Origin: an uncultured Methanobrevibacter sp.
GTDB lineage: Archaea > Methanobacteriota > Methanobacteria > Methanobacteriales > Methanobacteriaceae
DNA length: 40,150 bases
Assembly: GCF_900314695.1 (NCBI RefSeq)
Contig: NZ_OMWD01000021.1
Span: 1 to 40,150, forward strand
Direction of reading: 5' to 3'
Below, piece after piece: positions 17,030-23,974 of this stretch (its first letter is position 1; the number at the start of each line of letters is the position of its first letter). Position numbers and translations under genes: made by a program. The notes under the pieces are model-generated. The model was given only the letters and a program-made list of their open reading frames with translations, was not told the origin of the DNA and made no database searches.

Positions 17030-17983
17030 TTATCTATAAAAATAATGTTCTAAAAATTCAAGTTCTTTTAAAATAGAGTAACTACTTTTTATTATACAAT
17101 ATATTGAATAAATAGTAAATGATAATATGATTATAAGTAAAAAAGAATATACATTTGTAAATAAGAAATTCATACTAAATAAATCCAAATTTATCAATGT
17201 TGTTGGTTTAAAAAGGGGTTGGATATATGAGGTTATGCATAATAATATAATTGAAATCATTGTTAAAATTGATGATATAAAATAATTTTCACCATCTTTT
17301 TTAATTTTCTTTCTAATTTCACTTTTTTCTTCTAATATTGAGCAATAATTAAATGATGCTGTTGATAGGGCTATACATAACATAATTATGGCTATTAATA
17401 AAGCAAAAGATTGTATTGAAAGAATATTATCTAAAATTGTATTCATTAATTCAACTCCTTTTGGATTTGATAAAATTAGGTTAAGTGCAATTGCACCAGT
17501 AAATGCATAATTTGATTGAAGGGTATTATTTTTTGGAAATATTACTTCTCTAACAATATTTGTGAAATATATGCTCATAGCAAATGTTATTGTAAATAAA
17601 ATCATAAAGGAGTTAGTATTTTCATAATTAATATAATAATTGAAACTTGCAATTAAGGGTATGAAAATTAATGATATGTAACCAATAATTTTAGTGAGTT
17701 TAGTGAATTTTTCTTTAAATGATGTAGATTTGGTAGATATTTTTTTTACAAAAATAATATTCAAAATCGAACAAGAGATTGATAATGTGAATAATAGGAT
17801 TAGGATAATACTTTTAAAAGGAGCAATATTGATATTTTTGGAAATGAATATTCCTGTAATAATCAAAAGGTAAGATAATGGAATATAATATTTATAATTT
17901 TTTAATATTTTTAGGATAATGTTTGTCATGGTATCTAGTTCCGCATATGTATGATAGTATTCTTTTTTTAAACTATTCTTCAT
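17030..17983 (-). CDS. Polytopic membrane protein (8 predicted helices), partner of the helicase
   Basis: I do not recognise the family. The 317 residues start with a charged, cytoplasmic-looking segment of about 35 residues (MKNSLKKEYYHTYAELD). About eight hydrophobic segments follow (for example PLSYLLIITGIFIS, IILILLFTLSISCSIL, ISLIFIPLIASF, SFALLIAIIMLCIALS, YSFLLIIILSFTIYSIY), with a charged loop (EEKSEIRKKIKKDGE) before the last two. Its first codons overlap the end of the helicase gene by 11 bases, so the two are cotranscribed and likely work together. A membrane effector next to a nucleic-acid sensor is a common plan in anti-phage systems, but this role is inference. Confidence 0.75.
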   Translation of the reverse strand: MKNSLKKEYYHTYAELDTMTNIILKILKNYKYYIPLSYLLIITGIFISKNINIAPFKSIILILLFTLSISCSILNIIFVKKISTKSTSFKEKFTKLTKIIGYISLIFIPLIASFNYYINYENTNSFMILFTITFAMSIYFTNIVREVIFPKNNTLQSNYAFTGAIALNLILSNPKGVELMNTILDNILSIQSFALLIAIIMLCIALSTASFNYCSILEEKSEIRKKIKKDGENYFISSILTMISIILLCITSYIQPLFKPTTLINLDLFSMNFLFTNVYSFLLIIILSFTIYSIYCIIKSSYSILKELEFLEHYFYR

Positions 17984-19778
17984 TTTTGATATTTATAATT
18001 TTACAGTAATTCTTACAGAAGTCTATAAACTCTTTATAATCATCATTACTTTCTAATGTTTTCCTATTTCCGATTATAATTAATTTTTTCTTTGCACGAG
18101 TTAATAAAACATTTAACCTTTTCATATCTTTTAAAAATCCAATTTCACCCTTTTTATTACTTCTAACCATAGATGCTATAATAATGTCTCTTTCACTACC
18201 TTGAAATCCGTCTGCTGATTTAACATCTACTTCTGTTTTTTTGCCAATCAATCGAACTTGATCTGCGTATGTTGCAATGATTCCAATATGTTTTTTCTTA
18301 ATGCCTTTTTTTAAATACATTTGAGCAATCTCTAAAGCAATTTTAGCTTCTAAATTATTTATATAAGAATCAGAGGAATTTAGTTTAGACTCTTTATTGT
18401 CTTCATGTTCTGAAGTATCAATAAATATTAATGGACTGCTAGAATCATATCTTTCAAGAACCCCTATATTTAAATAATAATTTTTAGATTTTTCACTGCA
18501 TATTAATTTATTCTCATAAAATTTTTTATTTGGATATTCCATAAGGATTTCATTCATCCGATATTGGATTAATAATTCTTGTGATTGTTGAGGATACTTT
18601 TCTATAAGTTCTTCAAACAATGATTTTTTCAGATGCACACAATCGTTGTTTAAAATAACTGGAGGCAATTGTTTGTGATCACCAATAAGGATAAATTTTT
18701 CTGCTTTATTAATAGGTATTAAAACACTTGGAACTGTTGCCTGCGATGCTTCATCAATTATTGCAATATCAAAGCCAATATTTTCTAAACTTCTTCTAGC
18801 TACTGTAGAATTTGTTGCTAGAACTACATGACTACTCCTTAGAATTTCTTTTTCTATTTCTAATCTTTCTTCATAATCCATATCCTCAGCATATAATGGA
18901 TGATTTTTTAATTTATGGTTAATTGTATGATTTTTTAGATGGCGAGGTATCTTATTTAAATCACCAATTCGAGTTTTATTTATCTCATGGTTTTCTAGTT
19001 TTTCAAGGATATTGTTTATAGCAACATTACTCTCGGCTGTAACTAGTATATTGTGACCTAATTTAATTTCTTGTAAAATTAATTCAACAATTGTGGTTGT
19101 TTTTCCTGTGCCAAAGGGGCCATGAATTAAGAAAAAATCCCTACCACTGACGGCATGTTTAACAGCTTCCTTTTGATAGTCATCTAATTCTTTGTTAATA
19201 AATGAAATATTTTTGTTTAACTCATATGTTTCTGGAGCTATTCTGCCGAGTTTAAACTTTAAAGCTTTTTTACCCTTTTCATTTAAATGTATTAAATTAC
19301 GTTCCCATCTAGAAAAAGTTGTTTCATTTATAATCAAATCAATTCTAGCGAGATTATTTTTACTAAAGTTTGGAATTTTTTCTTTAGCTTGAATCGTAAT
19401 GGAATTAGAATCAATTTCTTTTATTTTACAGTTTATGTTCTTTATGTCTGTGTTGGTGATTGTCACTACACATTTGTCTCCCTTTTTTATATCAGTGTTT
19501 ATTTTTTTAGCTCTTGAAAATTCTAGAATGTTTCTATATTTTCCGGTATGTATTTCACATTTTAAATTATTGATTGTCCGACCTTCTTTTTCTCTTTCTT
19601 CAGAAGGCATAGTAGTTACTTCTGAAACCATTCTTGCTTTCACAGTATTTTTTTCAGCTTTTATCAATCCTAAAAGTTCATCAACTTCATTTTCAACAGA
19701 TTCATCTTCAATTCTCGAAAATTCATCTAAGTCATAATCATAATACTCATTTATTGAGAAATAGTTGTTTTGTTCCAT
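17973..19778 (-). CDS. SF1B helicase, Upf1/IGHMBP2-like
   Basis: ATP-dependent DNA/RNA helicase. In the 601 residues: an N-terminal 1B/stalk region with REKEGRTINNLKCE (about 62-75), Q-motif-like DDYQKEAVKHA, Walker A GPFGTGKT at 220-227, motif Ia NILVTAESNVAINNIL, Walker B DEAS at 342-345, motif III GDHKQLPP, motif IV QYRMN, motif V SADGFQGSERDIII and motif VI NVLLTRAKKKLIIIG. All core motifs are intact, so it should be active. A ribosome binding site (AAGGA) precedes the ATG. Related helicases are housekeeping genes in many archaea, but here the gene sits in an accessory island, overlaps a membrane protein gene and has the island's AT-rich codon use, which favours a mobile defence role. Confidence 0.9.
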   Translation of the reverse strand: MEQNNYFSINEYYDYDLDEFSRIEDESVENEVDELLGLIKAEKNTVKARMVSEVTTMPSEEREKEGRTINNLKCEIHTGKYRNILEFSRAKKINTDIKKGDKCVVTITNTDIKNINCKIKEIDSNSITIQAKEKIPNFSKNNLARIDLIINETTFSRWERNLIHLNEKGKKALKFKLGRIAPETYELNKNISFINKELDDYQKEAVKHAVSGRDFFLIHGPFGTGKTTTIVELILQEIKLGHNILVTAESNVAINNILEKLENHEINKTRIGDLNKIPRHLKNHTINHKLKNHPLYAEDMDYEERLEIEKEILRSSHVVLATNSTVARRSLENIGFDIAIIDEASQATVPSVLIPINKAEKFILIGDHKQLPPVILNNDCVHLKKSLFEELIEKYPQQSQELLIQYRMNEILMEYPNKKFYENKLICSEKSKNYYLNIGVLERYDSSSPLIFIDTSEHEDNKESKLNSSDSYINNLEAKIALEIAQMYLKKGIKKKHIGIIATYADQVRLIGKKTEVDVKSADGFQGSERDIIIASMVRSNKKGEIGFLKDMKRLNVLLTRAKKKLIIIGNRKTLESNDDYKEFIDFCKNYCKIINIKNEE

Positions 19779-19840
19779 AATATTTTCCTTAATCTTGTAA
19801 TTTTTTAATTTAAGAAGATAAATTAAAAAAATTTACTTTA

Positions 19841-20083
19841 TTAACCTTTGGTTTTTTTTAGGATAGTCCTTTCTGTTGTAAGTATTGGCTCTCTTATTTT
19901 ACCGTCTCTTCCATGAATGATGACTTCGGTATTGCCTTGCCTTTTGGCTTGGTCTTGTGCTGAACTTATTGCTTCAGTTTGTGTTTGGTGAACTGAAGAT
20001 GCCCTTTTTGCATGAGATTTTTTGTTAGACCATGTGCCTTTGTCATTTGGAACAACATGGATTGATTTTCCTTACCCCCCCAT
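19841..20083 (-). pseudogene. DUF2188-family small protein, interrupted by an in-frame stop
   Basis: A strong ribosome binding site (AAAGGAGGTG) and ATG at 20083 are followed by a run of G (seven in total including the ATG) and then TAA as codon 4. From codon 5 the same frame stays open for 76 residues with clear DUF2188 features: SIHVVPNDKGTWSNKKSHA, a central TQTEAISSAQDQAKRQG and VIIHGRDGKIRE. Because the frame is unchanged across the stop, a single-base slip in the G-run would not restore it; a nonsense change or more than one sequencing error is needed. Translation from an internal non-ATG start cannot be excluded. Function of DUF2188 is unknown. Confidence 0.8.
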
Positions 20084-20156
20084 TTTTTCACCTCCTTTAG
20101 GTTATTATTAAAGATGTTTGAACCATTCATTTAGAATGGTTCATTGATTTTAATTT

Positions 20157-20612
20157 CTAAAAGAAGTATTCTCTTCCTCTATCTGTGAATTTAAAAAACA
20201 ATCCGCTGGCCATCTGTTTAAGTGTAATATACTTTTGTTTTTCTAAATCATTAAGTACTGCTCCAACATATATTGGGGGAATATTTAATTCTCTAGATAT
20301 TGTTGTGTTGTTATTGAATTGTTTTGAATCTTTAGCTATTAAAGAAGTAACTTCATTGAAGATCTTGTCATAATCTTTTATGTATTCTTTCCCATAAAAG
20401 GCACCTTTAGGTGTTAGTTTTACCTCAGGCATTCTTTTGCTACTTGGTTTATATGTTATTATGTAGCCTTCAATTTCCATCACTTTAAGAACATGTATGA
20501 ATTCGTCTTCATATTCGTCTTCTTCACTCATTAGTGTTTTTGCATCAATCAAACCAATGTTTTTATCTTGTTCAATCATATTTAAAATATCTTTGATAAT
20601 TCTTATTTTCAT
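20157..20612 (-). CDS. Winged-helix DNA-binding protein (two wHTH domains)
   Basis: The 151 residues look like two winged-helix units. The first (about 1-75) ends in a wing with VKLTPKGAFYG. The second (about 85-151) has NNTTISRELNIPPIYVGAVLNDLEKQKYI followed by GLFFKFTDRGREYFF, a typical recognition helix and beta-wing (quoted here in short form: TISRELNIPPIYVGAVLNDL). A good ribosome binding site (GGAGAGGG) precedes the ATG. It is the only clear transcription regulator in the island and thus a candidate for the factor reading the shared promoter module, though nothing in the sequence proves that. A DUF2188 pseudogene lies 74 bases downstream and a zinc-ribbon gene upstream. Confidence 0.75.
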   Translation of the reverse strand: MKIRIIKDILNMIEQDKNIGLIDAKTLMSEEDEYEDEFIHVLKVMEIEGYIITYKPSSKRMPEVKLTPKGAFYGKEYIKDYDKIFNEVTSLIAKDSKQFNNNTTISRELNIPPIYVGAVLNDLEKQKYITLKQMASGLFFKFTDRGREYFF

Positions 20613-20655
20613 GTTACCCTCTCCATTTTAATATTATAGTTTTTTTTAAATTAAA

Positions 20656-20680
20656 ATTAGATTCCGTAATGGAATCTAAT
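20656..20680 (-). terminator. Hairpin after the zinc-ribbon gene
   Basis: A perfect 10-bp stem (ATTAGATTCC at 20656-20665, GGAATCTAAT at 20671-20680, loop GTAAT) begins 13 bases after the zinc-ribbon stop and is followed on the minus strand by TTTTAATTT. It separates that gene from the winged-helix gene. Confidence 0.5.
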
Positions 20681-20692
20681 TATTCAGAGTTA

Positions 20693-20833
20693 TTATTCTT
20701 TTAAATAAGTGCAGTTTCTACACTTAGGGCATGGGGGTAACTTATCGGTTAAATTATCAAGAGTAACTTTAAAATTATCCCTAGTACAAATGTAGGTTCC
20801 TACACCAGGTTCTTCTCCACAATGGTATTCCAT
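20693..20833 (-). CDS. Small zinc-ribbon protein (46 aa)
   Basis: A 46-residue protein of the short zinc-ribbon type (known form: GExPGxGxYxCxxCG...LPPCPKC). Here it reads MEYHCGEEPGVGTYICTRDN and ends DKLPPCPKCRNCTYLKE. The C-terminal CPKC knuckle is intact, but the first knuckle has only one Cys (CTRD instead of CTNC), so zinc binding may use the early HC pair or the extra Cys in CRNC. Two ATGs are possible; AGGAGGT touches the first (20839), while the second (20833) has ideal spacing and gives the usual N-terminus. It has no long-frame neighbour on its 5' side except the doubtful 35-aa ORF. Confidence 0.75.
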   Translation of the reverse strand: MEYHCGEEPGVGTYICTRDNFKVTLDNLTDKLPPCPKCRNCTYLKE

Positions 20834-20955
20834 TGGCATACCTCCTATTCAATTAATTTTCAAAGTTTGGTGTAGAAAAAATTATTTCAATAAATATAAA
20901 AAAGTATAAAATCAGCATCAAGTTTATAAGTTATGGAAAACATTTAAATATGTCT

Positions 20956-21063
20956 TCAAGTAAACTCTTTATTATAAAACTTCATACTAGTATACTGTTT
21001 TATAATTGTCTTGTTGTTTTTCTTATTATCAATTTGGGGTTGATAATAAGAATCAACATTCAT
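20956..21063 (-). CDS. Short ORF (35 aa) behind promoter copy 3
   Basis: A 35-residue frame, very polar (MNVDSYYQPQIDNKK...), starts about 85 bases downstream of the transcription start predicted from promoter copy 3. The ribosome binding site is weak. It may be a real peptide, a leader, or a remnant of a lost gene. The opposite-strand frame here looks like chance AT-rich sequence. Confidence 0.25.
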   Translation of the reverse strand: MNVDSYYQPQIDNKKNNKTIIKQYTSMKFYNKEFT

Positions 21064-21170
21064 AATATTTTTCTTACCTATTGTTATATTAATTTTCTTT
21101 ATATATTAAGTTATCGATATGTTAGTATTTTATAAAATCGACACTTTTAATATTATATTATTTTAGTGGT

Positions 21171-21205
21171 TATATAAATAATTAGAGAGAGCATTTGAAA
21201 AGTAA
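21171..21205 (-). promoter_or_regulatory. Shared island promoter module, copy 3
   Basis: On the minus strand TTACTTTTCAAATGCTCTCT (21205-21186) continues with CTAATTA into the TATA box TTTATATA (21178-21171), again 14 bases from the G of GCTCTCTCT. Predicted start is near 21148. Downstream lie only the 35-aa ORF and then the zinc-ribbon gene. Confidence 0.6.
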
Positions 21206-21325
21206 TATTTTCTATATCCTAAATTATTCTACTATAATTTCCAATCTTAGGGGATATTGCTAAAACTCAATCTCCTTAAATAATTTTAAAGTATCTAGGA
21301 GGTGTATTCTCTAGATATGTATTAT
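21181..21325. repeat. Direct repeat, left copy flanking RhuM
   Basis: This stretch aligns with 22413-22560 in the same orientation: it holds the promoter-motif half (GAGAGCATTTGAAAAGTAA exact in both), a spacer with CTATAT, CTTAGG and GATATT in matching positions, then the 3' end of an HNH gene. The two copies bracket RhuM with a period of about 1233 bases. Confidence 0.7.
21260..21321 (-). pseudogene. Remnant of an HNH endonuclease 3' end
   Basis: Reading back from the TAG at 21262-21260, the frame gives LDTLKLFKEIEF before an in-frame stop. The intact HNH gene at 22494 ends PVTLLKFFKEFRF, with the stop at the same distance (about 55 bases) from the neighbouring promoter motif. This is therefore the last few codons of a second, otherwise lost HNH gene. 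Confidence 0.6.
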
Positions 21326-22358
21326 TTCTTACCTTCCAGCCGTTTAATGGACTTAATCAGGTTATCAAAATCAGATTCATAATTCCTGTCCTGATCTATT
21401 CTAAATTCCTTATACTCATTAATCGCATGGGCTTTGGCTTCAACAGCTGAAACTTTACCTTTTCCTTCCAATAGTGGCAGTTGGCTTAATTCAAGATATC
21501 CGTAAAGCAATGTTTTCCAGTCTTTCATGAATGTTGGTTTTTGGGAATTCGCCCTTGTTTCTGCCAAGGTCAAAAAACCGTCAACCAAGGTATTTAGTGA
21601 ATCAGTTCCATTTCGTTTAAGTAGTTTTTTGAAATTACCACATCTGCCTGCAGGATTTTTCCATGAGGTGCATCTTCCCATGTTGTAAGTCCCATGTTAA
21701 GTTTGTTTTTGTCGCTGCGGGATTTTATGATTTCAGCGGCGGTCTGGCCGGTTATTGCAAAAAGTAGCATGTTCTGTACTGTGGCAAAGAAGTCTTTTGT
21801 TTCATCAGTGTCTAGATTGTAATCTGCACTTGTTGCATATAAATCTGTGATTTTTTGGTTGAATCTTCTCTCTGAAGCACGTATTTCTCGGATTCGGGAA
21901 AGCAAATGGTCAAAGTAGTCTTTTCCAAATCTTGAGCCTTTTTTCAGTAATTCATCATCCAGTGCAAAACCTTTGACAATATACTCCTTAAGCACGCCTG
22001 TCGCCCACCTGCGAAAGTGTGTTGCCTGTTTGCTGTTTACACGATAACCGACTGAGATAATGGCATCCAGGTTGTATAATATCGGTTGTGTTTTCGCATC
22101 AGGGTTTATAATAACGATTTCAGTATTATTGAAATCGTTCGGATTGAAGGTAACTTCCGATTTTACTAATTCTCCAGACTCAAAAATATTATTTAAATGA
22201 GTACTTATTGTATTGATATTTTTGCCAAATAATTCAGCCATTGTTTTTTGTGTAGTCCACATTGTGTCATTTTCAGAATCAATAATTACCTTTATGGCCA
22301 CTGCTCCGTCTTCACTGGTATATAATAATGTTTTTACAATTTCATTATTCATATTCAA
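21322..22358 (-). pseudogene. RhuM-family protein gene, frameshifted
   Basis: RhuM (virulence RhuM family) proteins are widespread in defence and pathogenicity islands; biochemical role not established. Here the first 254 codons carry the family N-terminus (WTTQKTMAELFGKNINTIS, then GYRVNSKQATHFRRWATGVL, which includes a helix-turn-helix) up to KNYLNEMELIH and a TAA at 21594-21596. The remainder continues in another frame as LNTLVDGFLTLAETRANSQ...FRIDQDRNYESDF to 21322. Inserting one base after the CAC codon (21599-21597) would join H to LNTLV exactly as in intact family members, so this is a one-base deletion or a sequencing error. The gene lies behind promoter copy 4 and is bracketed by direct repeats. 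Confidence 0.85.
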
Positions 22359-22401
22359 GCTCCTGAGTCTAATTGATATAATAATAAGTAGGTTTATAAT
22401 G

Positions 22402-22438
22402 TATATAAAGAATTAGAGAGAGAGCATTTGAAAAGTAA
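22402..22438 (-). promoter_or_regulatory. Shared island promoter module, copy 4 (RhuM)
   Basis: On the minus strand TTACTTTTCAAATGCTCTCT (22438-22419) is followed by two more CT units, AATTC and the TATA box TTTATATA (22409-22402). The distance from GCTCT to TATA is 16 bases, two more than in the other copies, because of one extra CT. Predicted start is near 22379; RhuM begins at 22358. Confidence 0.65.
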
Positions 22439-22560
22439 GATTTTTCTATATACTAAGCTAGTTTGCTACAATTTTCGCTCTTAGGCGATATTACTAAAAC
22501 CTGAACTCCTTAAAGAATTTCAGAAGTGTCACGGGATTGGTATTTTCCAGATTATAAAAT
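22413..22560. repeat. Direct repeat, right copy flanking RhuM
   Basis: Partner of 21181-21325. It spans the promoter motif, about 55 bases of spacer and the last codons of the intact HNH gene. Confidence 0.7.
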
Positions 22561-22808
22561 GCATGATACTTTTTATGACACCAGTGACATAAGGTTATGC
22601 CGTTGTCTAGATCAAGTCTAAGCGGAACAAAATTCTTAAACGAGAAGACATGGTGTGCTTCCAAGTGCTGGTTGGCTCCGCATAAAACGCACTCTTCATT
22701 ATCCCTTTCTTTTATACATTTAAACCAGTCCTTATACTCTTTGGTGTTTCTTACTTCATCTATGTTTTTGCTTTTTGAAATGTCAATCCATTCGTCTTTT
22801 TGGCTCAT
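22494..22808 (-). CDS. HNH endonuclease (104 aa)
   Basis: Small McrA-like HNH nuclease. Zinc-binding pairs C40/C43 (CVLCG) and C74/C77 (CHWC) frame the ββα-metal motif EAHHVFSFK (H52, H53), N69 in LDNGITLC and H82 in KKYH. All catalytic positions are present. It is the usual size of stand-alone HNH proteins of phages and mobile elements. A ribosome binding site (GAGG) and a TATA-like AGTATAAATA (near 22834-22843) precede the ATG. It stands at the right edge of the island, directly behind promoter copy 4, and an HNH remnant stands behind copy 3. Confidence 0.88.
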   Translation of the reverse strand: MSQKDEWIDISKSKNIDEVRNTKEYKDWFKCIKERDNEECVLCGANQHLEAHHVFSFKNFVPLRLDLDNGITLCHWCHKKYHAFYNLENTNPVTLLKFFKEFRF

Positions 22809-23974
22809 GATTATTCCTCACTGAATTTAAGAGTAGCTATTTATACTAAAAGGTAAAAAAGTTAAAACTGTAAAATAAAAATTGAAAATTATTTTACTAC
22901 CTATTAAAAGAGAAAGTAATTGTTTTGGATTGTATTAAAGTATTTTTTTTAGACCTCAACAAAAAAATTAAAAAATGCTTAATTTCAATGTTTTTATTTG
23001 CTTTCAATCACTCGATAGGTTTTTGGGAAAAACCCGGTTTTTCCTTTGGTCTTGAAAAATCACACAGATTTTTGATGACCTGGTGATGTTCGGACATTGT
23101 ATCAATGTATCTGATTTTTAAACTTTAATTGAACTCCTTTTGAATTAAATAAATCAAGCTTTAGACCATTATTATTTATTAAATTAAACTTAAATTTACC
23201 TAAAACCCAATTTAGTACAGATAACTTTAATATCTATACATATAATATTGTTTATCTATTTATTAATATATACTTTCTCATTATTCAATCATATTTGAAT
23301 TTTTTAAAAGGCGTTAAATCATTATTTTCCAATGATTTTTTTGCAAAAAGAAATATCAAGGATTTTAAATGAGATTAATAAAAAAAATACTCATATAAAA
23401 TATTCAATTGCTCATTTTAAATGCAAACGAATTTTTTCATTAAATTTAACTGCCTGAATGAAAAATCACAAATGTCAACCAAATTTCAAAAAAACATCAA
23501 AAAAATCTTACATTATCCACCAGTTTACAACAAGTTAACCGATAATATTCACCTGATTAATCCAAACTCAACAAATAACATTCAATTCACAATTTTAGAC
23601 AGTAAATAACCGGATAAATCAATTAACCAAATTTTTTAAGGCAGTTTTTAAAATTAACCAAAACACGTCCTAAAAAATCAAGGTAACCAAAAGGTTACCA
23701 TCACTTAAAACGAATAAAACAAACTAAAAGAACGTTATAACTTTAACTACCAAAAAATCATCACCAAAAAAATAAAAACACAAATTTTAAACTTGAATTT
23801 CAATATTTAAACTGATTATCAAAACTTTTATAAAAGAAGTAATGTCCGAGACATTGATACAATACATGAAACTTTGGCGAGCAAATTGAAACTCTTTTTG
23901 AAAAACAACCTTGATTTTGGCAGATTCCAAAAAAAGAATTCGTCAAAATCTTCTAGAAAAACGAGGTTATTAAG
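22809..23974. other. AT-rich intergenic region before the adhesin cluster
   Basis: Nearly 1.2 kb with no gene I can support; a 62-codon plus-strand frame near 23421 has no ribosome binding site or family features. It contains a hairpin (GGAAAAACC 23026-23034, GGTTTTTCC 23036-23044), a short one (GGTAACC/GGTTACC, 23682-23699), and two inverted copies of ACATTGATACAAT (minus at 23108-23096, plus at 23851-23863), the second just before the transcription start expected for the first adhesin. The long sequence may be the scar of lost genes. Confidence 0.6.
23826..23835 (+). promoter_or_regulatory. TATA box of the first adhesin gene
   Basis: TTTTATAAAA lies so that transcription would start near 23857, inside or just after the ACATTGATACAAT repeat. 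This leaves an untranslated leader of almost 120 bases before the ATG at 23975. Confidence 0.45.

Noticed and set aside
20950..21135. Plus-strand 61-codon frame rich in Leu/Ile
   Set aside because: No ribosome binding site; hydrophobicity follows from T-rich sequence, and the promoter here faces the other way.
11602..22438. The four CTCTCT motifs as attachment (att) sites of the recombinase
   Set aside because: All copies keep the same orientation and distance to a TATA box and a downstream gene, which fits promoters better. A double role is not excluded.
23421..23609. Plus-strand 62-codon frame in the long intergenic region
   Set aside because: No ribosome binding site, no family features, composition as the surrounding non-coding DNA.
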